Positions 19,867-31,300 of a stretch of DNA of 64,000 bases are shown in pieces. The notes below the pieces were generated by a model that saw nothing but the letters and a program-made list of their open reading frames with translations, was not told the origin of the DNA and did not search any database. Positions within the stretch are counted from its first letter, which is position 1. Each line of letters begins with the position of its first letter. The DNA is from Thiocapsa marina 5811. Lineage in GTDB: Bacteria > Pseudomonadota > Gammaproteobacteria > Chromatiales > Chromatiaceae. The stretch lies in contig NZ_AFWV01000014.1 of NCBI RefSeq assembly GCF_000223985.1, positions 62,001 to 126,000 on the forward strand. Reading direction: 5' to 3'. The position numbers and the translations under genes were made by a program.

Positions 19867-20154
19867 GACGGGATCCCTCGCATCAGGGCTGGTTGGACTC
19901 CGATCATACCGGAAGCGCCGGTTTTCCGAAGTCGGCCATCTGCGCTCCGTCCGGAAGCGCGCATGCCGCCGGGTTGGGGCTCTCGACTGCAGCGTGCGCG
20001 GCGACATCCGGGCACCTGATCAATGAGTTTAAGCCGCGTACCAATCCACGATTCGGGGCGGAGGGCCGCACGTATCGAGCAACAAAAACCATTGAGGGCG
20101 AGCCTGGCGAGGCGCGTTGCGGCAGTGTGTATCGAGCGCCAACGGCGCGACCGA

Positions 20155-20225
20155 TGCAGCCCGGGGCTGCGCCCCGGGTTGCCATCAACCGAAATCCTTG
20201 AGCCCTGAAAGGGCGGTCTAAAGAT
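20155..20225 (-). repeat. REP-like repeat, inverted copy
   Basis: Contains a perfect GC hairpin, CCGGGGC-TGC-GCCCCGG (20161-20177), followed by CTTGAGCCCTGAAAGGGCGG. Read on the minus strand it gives CCGCCCTTTCAGGGCTCAAG, which matches the plus-strand copies at 20281 and 35811. Confidence 0.6.
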
Positions 20226-20280
20226 GTGCCCTGCCGGGCCGGGGCGTTTGTCACCGTTCGGCCCCTCCCTGAAACGCGCG

Positions 20281-20331
20281 CCTGAGATCACCATATCAAG
20301 GCGTTGGGCCGCCCCTTCAGGGCTTGAGCGG
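20281..20331 (+). repeat. REP-like repeat, direct copy
   Basis: CCTGAGATC followed by GGCCGCCCCTTCAGGGCTTG and AGC. The same order, CCTGAGATC...GGCCGCCGCTTCAGGGCTTA, is found at 35811-35870, 15 kb away. It faces the copy at 20155-20225, so the pair could fold into one large structure. Confidence 0.6.
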
Positions 20332-20792
20332 GCGGGACGCGGCGGTGGCCGACGCGGAGTGCTCGAGGCCGGTGAAACCCCGATCGGACACCCGGAGCCG
20401 CGTGGGCCGGCAACACCGCCTCTAAGCAAGCAGATCGCTCAGTTGAGGGTGAGGCTAGAGCAGTTGGAGACCGGAGCGACGTCGGTCACCGTTTGACGAC
20501 ATTGCACCCCCAGCCGTAATCCGAATGCCCCGGACCGACGGCGTGAGCGTCTCGAACCCCGACGCCGGACACGATCCGGATCCATCGCGAGGCTGCGCAG
20601 GCTACGAGCCAAGAATCGCCCCTTCGCACCTCGCGTGATCGTTATTAGAAATCGATTGATATAACGCAATCGTCGTGAGCGATGAGCGACATCGCAACAA
20701 ACGACTTCATGCGTCCATCACCGATCGCTAATCTAGCGTCAACCTCACGCGAGGGATGACGCAACAACCACTGAATACCTGGAGATCGACCC

Positions 20793-21446
20793 ATGACCAA
20801 CGAGACCATGACCGCCCCCGCCATGCCGCGTCTGAACGAGCCGGCGCCGGCCTTCGATGCCCCCACCACTCACGGCCGCAAGACCCTGGAAGACTATCGC
20901 GGCAAGTGGCTGGTGCTCTTCTCGCACCCGGCCGACTTCACGCCGGTCTGTACCACCGAGTTCATGGGCTTCGCCCGCCGCCATGCCGATTTCCAGGCGA
21001 TCGACTGCGATCTGCTCGGCCTTTCCATCGACAGCCACTACAGCCACGTCGCCTGGGTGCGCAACATCAAGGAGAAGTTCGACGTGGAGATCGGGTTTCC
21101 GATCATCGCCGATCTCTCCATGCAGGTCGCCAAGGCCTACGGCATGATCCAGCCCGGCGCGAGCGACACCTCTGCGGTGCGCGCCACCTTCGTGATCGAC
21201 CCGCAAGGCGTGCTGCGCGCGATGCTCTACTATCCGATGAGCAACGGCCGCTCCATCGACGAGATCCTGCGTCTGGTGAAGGCCATGCAGACCTCCGACG
21301 CCTACAAGGTCGCCACGCCCGAGAACTGGCAGCCGGGCGAGCAGGTCATCGTCCCGCCGCCGGGCAGCGTGGAGGAGGCGAACGCACGGGTCGCGAGCGA
21401 CGAGTACGACTGCGTGGACTGGTACTTCTGCAAGAGATCGCTCTGA
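20793..21446 (+). CDS. Peroxiredoxin (AhpC/TSA, Prx6-like)
   Basis: A 217-residue thiol peroxidase that reduces H2O2 and organic peroxides. The peroxidatic cysteine lies in PADFTPVCTTE near residue 51. The long C-terminal arm with PPPGSVEEANAR and DEYDCVDWYFCKRSL places it with Prx6/archaeal-type peroxiredoxins. The two C-terminal cysteines could act as resolving residues, making this a 2-Cys variant rather than a strict 1-Cys enzyme. The start MTNETMTAPAMPR follows a GGAG element; the in-frame M at residue 6 is an alternative. It is monocistronic, closed by a strong terminator at 21479. Confidence 0.92.
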   Translation: MTNETMTAPAMPRLNEPAPAFDAPTTHGRKTLEDYRGKWLVLFSHPADFTPVCTTEFMGFARRHADFQAIDCDLLGLSIDSHYSHVAWVRNIKEKFDVEIGFPIIADLSMQVAKAYGMIQPGASDTSAVRATFVIDPQGVLRAMLYYPMSNGRSIDEILRLVKAMQTSDAYKVATPENWQPGEQVIVPPPGSVEEANARVASDEYDCVDWYFCKRSL

Positions 21447-21478
21447 GCCTGCGCACGAAACGGGCTTGAACGGCGCAC

Positions 21479-21507
21479 AGCCCCGGCCGAAAGGCCGGGG
21501 CTTTTTT
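21479..21507 (+). terminator. Rho-independent terminator of the peroxiredoxin gene
   Basis: A perfect stem AGCCCCGGCC/GGCCGGGGCT with a four-base GAAA loop is followed by a run of T. It lies 33 bases after the stop codon. Confidence 0.9.
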
Positions 21508-21730
21508 GCGTTCGGGGCTTCTTGCCGTGAAGCCGCGAAGGTCCGGCACTCGCAGGTTGTGAAGCTCGGAGGCGAACGCGATCGACTGCAGCGGAGCATC
21601 TGAAACCGACGCCGTTCCGGATTCCGGGCGAGTCGATTGGCGTTCACCTGCCGGATCCTGGCCAAAACCTTCCCGAGCGAGTGACCATTCGGCGTACGCG
21701 AAATCCCTCTGACCGGCGGCATCTCGCAGG

Positions 21731-25408
<3,678 letters not shown>

Positions 25409-25967
25409 CCAGCAGGTGCATTTCAATCAGTCGGAGTTTGATGGAAATCACCACAAATTCACTCCATAGAAAAAAGACAACCTTCCAACGCCTTGAAACT
25501 CAACTCCTGCTTGAACTTAAAATGTGTACACCGCCGATTTCAAGTTAAGAATTGTAAAGCCATCGACCGATTTCATCTGAATCCTTCTGCCAGCAGTCCA
25601 ACGCAAGGCACGGAAGCTTCGGCTATGATTTCCACCATGGTCGATGACAGGATTACATCGGACGTCATACACGCCCTCTCCATCTTGGGCAGATCCAACC
25701 CGTCACGGGTGACGACATCACGCGCCGGGCATCTAGGGTATGGGTTGGGAGCCATAAGGTCGGTCATGGGAACCTACTCCCCGTTGTACAGGGCATACCG
25801 ACGCAGCGTCGGCACCAACTGCTTGAAGAAGCTGACGCCCAGCTCGTGTGCTGGATGCCGATGATGGGCCTCGACCCGACCGGCACTGAGCGCAAAAAAC
25901 AGCAGGGCCGCCCCGCCGGGACTTTCCGGCGGTCTTGAGGGAATGGGTTTCGAGATCGAGACTGCGC
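25409..25967. other. Intergenic region with a possible gene remnant
   Basis: 559 bases between the unknown protein gene (ending 25968) and the kinase. The minus-strand frame ending in TAG at 25776-25774 reads with coding-like character over some 50 residues (HPAHELGVSFFKQLVPTLRR, then YALYNGE and stop) but has no start or family match that I can name. The AT-rich part at 25440-25560 probably holds the kinase promoter. Confidence 0.3.
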
Positions 25968-26588
25968 CTACAGCCAGTCGTGCAACGCGGAGTCCCTCTG
26001 TAGGTCGTGGGGATCCGCATATCGCGAGGAGGCGCCTCGTGCGTGGTCGGCAATCTGCCGAAAGGCAGGATGCGAGGTCGCGACATAGTTCATGATGATC
26101 GCAGGCGCCAGGGTTGGCAAGATCTCGCGTCCGCCAGTATCAACGATCTTTTGCTTGACGCCGTGGAATGGCGAACCGCCGAGATACTTCTCGGAGTACG
26201 CCCGAAGAAGATCCGCATGCCTAAGCGTTGTGACGGAGGAGAAGTTCCGCCTCACATAGAAGAGCCCATGCGCTGAAAAATGGATCTCGTCGCGAATTCG
26301 GTAATCCTCGAGCCGATAGCGGTAGACGAGGATCGCTGCCGTCACGGGATTGGGAGAATGGATCGAATGTCCCGGACGACCGAGCACGTCGATGACCTTT
26401 TTCCGGGATTCGCCGAACTCGAATTTGCGATGGATCAGGATGGTACGGCTCGATATTAATGGAGAATAACTGGAAGACGATGCCAGCAACTGCGAGTACG
26501 CGGACACACGGTCATATTGCTCTCTGACCTGGTCTTCATAGCGAATCCGAGCACGACTTCGTCGAACAACGGGTAAGAAATCAAACAT
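25968..26588 (-). CDS. Hypothetical protein in the wecA-rfaH operon, 206 aa
   Basis: Third gene of a minus-strand run, starting MFDFLPVVRRSRARIRYEDQ, 64 bases after the rfaH-like stop. It is soluble, basic at the N-terminus, without signal peptide. The centre (FGESRKKVIDVLGRP followed by LVYRYRLEDYRIRDEIHF) faintly resembles the small SmpA/BamE-type fold, in which a glycine-containing helix precedes paired strands; this is only an impression. Its place beside WecA and RfaH suggests a part in polysaccharide production. The codon use is less GC-extreme than its neighbours and the gene may be recently acquired. Confidence 0.6.
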   Translation of the reverse strand: MFDFLPVVRRSRARIRYEDQVREQYDRVSAYSQLLASSSSYSPLISSRTILIHRKFEFGESRKKVIDVLGRPGHSIHSPNPVTAAILVYRYRLEDYRIRDEIHFSAHGLFYVRRNFSSVTTLRHADLLRAYSEKYLGGSPFHGVKQKIVDTGGREILPTLAPAIIMNYVATSHPAFRQIADHARGASSRYADPHDLQRDSALHDWL

Positions 26589-26652
26589 AGTTAACCGATA
26601 TTGAGGGGACGACAGGGACGTTGATGGGTGCGTTACTCGTCTTGCAAATGAC

Positions 26653-27165
26653 TCAGGCGGACCGAGCCAGGGAAGACAAGGGGAGCACGACTTCTGTCGG
26701 CCGGCCGAGAATCTGGATCAACAAACGCGCACGATCCTCGCCGTCATAGGCATCAAAGATCGCATCCAGCTCATTCAAGACCCCTGCGTTGACGCGAAGG
26801 ACCTGCCCCGGCTGAAATACGGGCTGAACCGGCGCCGTCGCGAGACGTTGCCGGATACACTCGATCAGTACGTCGGAAACAGGAAGCGGCTCGTTCCCGA
26901 ACGACACCAATCGGCAAACACCGAAGGTGGAGCGCAGCGGAGACCAATCGTCGATCCAACGGCGCAGCTGAATGAAGAGGTAGTTCGTGAAGAGCGAGTC
27001 TTCGACAGCCTGACGTTTTCCTTGCCGAACGCGTTCGAGCAGAATCCTTGGGTGATAGACGACATAGCCTTGACGCATGAGATTGATCTCGGCTCGTTGC
27101 GCTTGTCGCGGCTTGGACTGAACCACATACCAGCGAGCGGACTCGACGGGTTGCTCCTTGTCCAT
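26653..27165 (-). CDS. rfaH: RfaH/NusG-like transcription antiterminator
   Basis: A 170-residue NusG paralogue. The N-terminal NGN domain begins ARWYVVQSKPRQAQRAEINL and includes LFTNYLFIQL and STFGVCRLVSFGNEPLPV. The C-terminal KOW-like segment starts at FQPGQVLRVNAG. RfaH proteins bind RNA polymerase paused at ops sites and carry it through long polysaccharide operons. The ATG at 27165 overlaps the wecA stop by one base (TGATG), so translation is coupled; an upstream in-frame TTG is less likely. No canonical ops element (GGCGGTAGCG...) was found between here and the window genes. The symbol reflects the family; a specialised paralogue (LoaP- or UpxY-like) is possible. Confidence 0.85.
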   Translation of the reverse strand: MDKEQPVESARWYVVQSKPRQAQRAEINLMRQGYVVYHPRILLERVRQGKRQAVEDSLFTNYLFIQLRRWIDDWSPLRSTFGVCRLVSFGNEPLPVSDVLIECIRQRLATAPVQPVFQPGQVLRVNAGVLNELDAIFDAYDGEDRARLLIQILGRPTEVVLPLSSLARSA

Positions 27166-28265
27166 CAAGCAGCCTCCCTCTCGCTAAGGGCAACATGCCC
27201 GAGATTCCGTAAGTTTCGGCGTTTTCTGTATGACCAACGCAACACCCCCGGCACAATCCGATGCGACGCGAAGTAGAGACAAACAATCAGGAAAAAGGCA
27301 TAGAAGAGCATGGCTTCGGGGATGGAACGTGCCGTTGCCGAAACGGCAATCGCGGCCATGAGAACAGCGCCCGAAAGGATGACGCGCAGGGTGTTCTTCG
27401 GACATCCGAAAGCGCGCAACAGGTCATGGTGCAGATGCCGACGATCTGCCGCAAAAGGTGATCGGCCGCGCCGTATGCGTCGCGCCATGACGCCGAAGGT
27501 ATCCAAGAGCGGGATTGCGGTCAGCCAGAGGGCGGCAACCGGCGCGATGTCGGACGCCGTCGCTTGCGTGACCTCGATCATCGTCCAGGCCACCAGGTAT
27601 CCCATGAGCATGCTTCCGGCATCGCCCAAGAAGACGCGATGTCGCGTCACTCCGAGGATCCCCAGGTTATGCACAAGGAACGGTAAGAGTGCGATGCAAA
27701 CCAAGGCGACCGGCAGGCGCGACGTCTCCGCAACCCCGGGCATCGCAAGCACGCCTCCCAATGCGATCAACGCGAGCCCGCCGGCGAGCCCGTCCATCCC
27801 ATCGATCATATTGAAGGCGTTGATCATGCCGACGATCGCAATCATGGTCACCGGAACGGCCATGATGCCGAGCTCCACCGGACCCGTTCCGAAGATGTCG
27901 CCGAGCGAGTCGAGTCGGACATCCGTCCCGAAGATGAGCAGAAGCGCACTTGTCGCCTGACCGGCAAAACGGATGCGGACGCCGAGGTGAAAGCGATCAT
28001 CCATTGTGCCGACGACAACCAACACTCCGGCGCCAAGGAGCAGGAAAAGAGCGTGCGTACACAGCGGAAACCACCAAGAAGCGCCCGCCAGGATGCCGCC
28101 GTAGATCGCGATTCCCCCAACGACCGGGACCGGCACTGAATGGCGTTTGCGTCTTTGGTCGGGGCGGTCAATCAAACCCATACGATCAGCAAGTGGATGG
28201 AGGACGCGCAGAAGAATCCAGACCACGAGCAACGTCGATAGAAGGGAGACAAACACCCGCATCAT
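27165..28265 (-). CDS. wecA: Undecaprenyl-phosphate sugar-1-phosphate transferase (WecA-like)
   Basis: 366 residues with about ten or eleven membrane helices. This is a member of the MraY/WecA family, which transfers GlcNAc-1-P (or a related sugar) from UDP to undecaprenyl phosphate. Family motifs are visible: RKRHSVPVPVVGGIAIYGG near the N-terminus, MDDRFHLGVRIRFAGQ, NAFNMIDGMDGLAGG, and VFLGDAGSMLMGYLVAW. The late RRIRRGRSPFAADRRHLHHD is the WecA-type cytoplasmic loop with the HIHH-like metal element. The start is MMRVF at 28265. It leads an operon with rfaH and the 206-residue protein, so it probably begins O-antigen or exopolysaccharide assembly. Confidence 0.9.
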   Translation of the reverse strand: MMRVFVSLLSTLLVVWILLRVLHPLADRMGLIDRPDQRRKRHSVPVPVVGGIAIYGGILAGASWWFPLCTHALFLLLGAGVLVVVGTMDDRFHLGVRIRFAGQATSALLLIFGTDVRLDSLGDIFGTGPVELGIMAVPVTMIAIVGMINAFNMIDGMDGLAGGLALIALGGVLAMPGVAETSRLPVALVCIALLPFLVHNLGILGVTRHRVFLGDAGSMLMGYLVAWTMIEVTQATASDIAPVAALWLTAIPLLDTFGVMARRIRRGRSPFAADRRHLHHDLLRAFGCPKNTLRVILSGAVLMAAIAVSATARSIPEAMLFYAFFLIVCLYFASHRIVPGVLRWSYRKRRNLRNLGHVALSEREAA

Positions 28266-28394
28266 CTCGGCCCGGACTCATTGACTAGGGATCGCCAAGG
28301 AGATTAAGCGAACGGGCTTCAGTCATACAGTAAAGAAATGTGAATCGGCATGACGTTCTCGGATGACGCGATGAACATCGGGCGATGATCTTCG

Positions 28395-31300
28395 TCAGTC
28401 TCGGGGTCCGACAAAGGATTCCGCGATCGCGGCTCTAAGAGCACCGTGATCGATGGGTTTGCGCAGCACCAACGGCGCGTCCGGCAAGGCCTCGAGCGAG
28501 AAGGCCGACGGGGCTTGGCCGGTCATCAGGATCACCTTCAGATCCGGAAACGCTTGCGCCAGCGCGGCGCACAGGGCAGCGCCGTCGAGGACGGGCATCG
28601 CCAGATCCGACAACACCAGGTCGAAGTCGGCGTCGCGTCCCAAGAGATCGAGGGCGTCTTGGCCATTCTCGGCGAACGAGATCAGCATGCCGTCCAACAT
28701 CAGCAATCGCCCGACCGAGTCCCTGACACGCGGGTCATCGTCGACGACGAGGATCCGCAGCAGAGGCTTGGGCGGATCCTCGCGTGATGACCCCGGGGCG
28801 TCGAGCAGCGAGGATACTCGGGGGGCGAGCGGCATCAGGAGACGGAACTCGGTGCCCCGACCGACCTGCGAGGAGACGGCCAGACCCGCACCGGAGCGCG
28901 TGACGAACTCCTGCACCATGAACATGCCGAGCCCATGCCCGCGTTGTTTGGCCTTGGTCGAGAACAGCGGCTCGAAGAGCCTGTCGACGACCTCGTCTGG
29001 CATCCCGCACCCGGTATCGACAACGCGGATCTGGACGTACTCGCCCGGATCGACTTGACCGACCGCCAGCGGGACGGGGGCGTCCCACACGGCGGTCTGT
29101 GCGGCGATCAGCAGATCCCCGCCATCGGGCATCGCATCACGCGCGTTCAGGACGAGGTTCAGCAACGCGGCTTGGAGGAACGCGGAATTGCTCATGGCCG
29201 CGAGTCCGGGTTCGAGATCCAGCGTGAGGTTGATCTTGGCCGGGAGGATCTGTCTCAGGATCGTCACCAGCTCGCGAATCGTCTTCTCGAGCTCCACGCT
29301 CTTCGGCACGATGCCGCCTGCGCGACTGAGCGAGAGCATGCCCGAGGTGACGACCTTCGCTTGACCGAGCGCACTCTGGGTCTCTTCGATAACCTGAGCC
29401 ACCTCGGGATCGCCCTGCTCGCCGCTCAGGATGGCTTCCAGATAATAGAGGTTGGCGTCGATCACCCCGAGCAGATTATTGAAATCGTGCGCCACGCCGC
29501 TCGCCAGATGACCGATTGTCTCGCGCTCCTTCGCGCCGATCAGTGCGGCCTGAAGCTGCTCTTCGTGCTGCTGAGCGGCGATGCGCTGGCCGATCAGCCG
29601 AACCAGCTCTCGGTTCGGACCCGACAACGCGTCAATGTCGGCGCGTCCCCAAAACCTGATCACTAGGGCACTGACCCGACTGCCGGGTCCGGTCCACTGC
29701 AACGCCATGTGCAGACAGGAGACGTAGCCTGCCTGCCGAGCCCCATCCGGCAGCTGCGAGCCGACCAAGATGTGCGGGATACCGGGCTCGTGCGCGTCCG
29801 CGTCCAGCCCGACGCAGGCCTCGGGGATAGACCGGCCTTGCGCTCCATCGGCGTCCGGATAACGTGCGAGCGCGCGATAGGTTCGGTCCGATCCGATCGC
29901 TCCGACGTCGGCGGCATCCATGCCCAGCCCCTCGCACCCCAACTGCAGGATGGCGCGAAGCTCCTCGGTCGCCGGCAAGGCCTGGCTGGCCAGATCAACC
30001 AGCGATTCCAGGTTCTTGGTGTAGTGCATCAGCGTGGCCTCGAGCTCGCGCTTGCGCTCGGTCGCGGCCTGAATCTCGGTGATGTCTTCGACCATCCCGA
30101 GCGCCATGGGCCGATCATCGACCAGGCCGGGCAGCAAGACGACCCGCAGATCACCCCACACAATCGTCCCGTCGGCCTTGAGATAGCGCTTGGTCATTCG
30201 GTAGAGGCTGCGCTTTCCCGCCACAAGCTCCCGAAACAAGTCAAGCTCCGTCATCAGATCGTCCGGGCAGGTGAACTCGTCGAAGTGCATCCCGAGCAGA
30301 TCCTGCGGCGAATAGCCGAGAAACTCGCCGAGCACGCGGTTGGCCAGACTCACTCGCCCGTCGGGACCCGCGATCGCGATCCCGATGGGCGCATTCTCGA
30401 ACACCGCGCTCAGACGGGCCTCGCTTTCCTTGAGCCGCTCCTGTGCCCGATACCGAGCGGTGATATCGATGTCGGTACCACGGTATCCGAGCAACGTGCC
30501 GTCCTCGGCGACGACCGGGGCACCGTTGGTCAGCACCCAGATCGTCGAGCCGTCGGCGCAACGGAGGGGATTGCTGTAGTCGCTCAGGCGATCCCGGCGC
30601 CCGAAGAGCTGCAATGCCTCGGACTTCACGCGGGATCGCATCGATTCGGGCGTTAGATCGAAAAAGTGCTTTCGACCGACCAGCTCCTCGCGGCGGTAGC
30701 CGGTAACGGCCTCGGCCGCCGGACTGAGATAGGTGAAGAGACCTTCGGCGTCGACCTCCCAGTTGACGATCCGGCTCTGCACCGCGAGCTGGTCATAGCG
30801 CCGGTTGCTGTCGCGAAGCTCCGAGTAGATACGGGCGCGCTCGAACGCGCTCACCAGGATGCTGGCAAAGACCCGCAGGAAGCGGACCTCCGCCTCCGAC
30901 CAGTCCCGCGGCGCCTGCACCGCATCGAAACCGACGAAACCGATCAGGTGCTCATCCTGCAGCAGGGGCACCAGCACGACCGACAGGATCGCTTTGAACT
31001 GCAGGACCTCGCGCTCCATGGCCCAGGCCTCCGGGAGCTCCGCCACACGCGGGACGACAACGGCCTGTCCGGACTCGAGAAGCTGCATCGAGGCGGAAAA
31101 GCGCTCGATCGGCATCTGCTGCAGATGCCCGATCATCGGCTCGATCCCCGGGGCGACCCACTCATGGCTGTTGCTCATGGTGTCGGCAGCGCGATCGAAC
31201 CGGAACACATAGGCCCGATCCGACTCGGTGAAGCCGCCGAGCCGCTCGAGGGTTCGGTTGACCAGGGGGTCGAGATGCTCATCAAAGACTGCGACGAAGG

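Larger units (their letters stand above)
19867..20792. other. Long repeat-bearing intergenic region
   Basis: This 926-base stretch between the AAA gene and the peroxiredoxin gene contains no credible protein frame. It holds two copies of a REP-like element (20155-20225 inverted, 20281-20331 direct), listed separately, and an AT-richer promoter zone at about 20640-20790 before the peroxiredoxin start. Short palindromes occur at 20653-20672 (CGATTG/CAATCG arms) and around 20728 (CGCTA/TAGCG arms). Confidence 0.5.
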
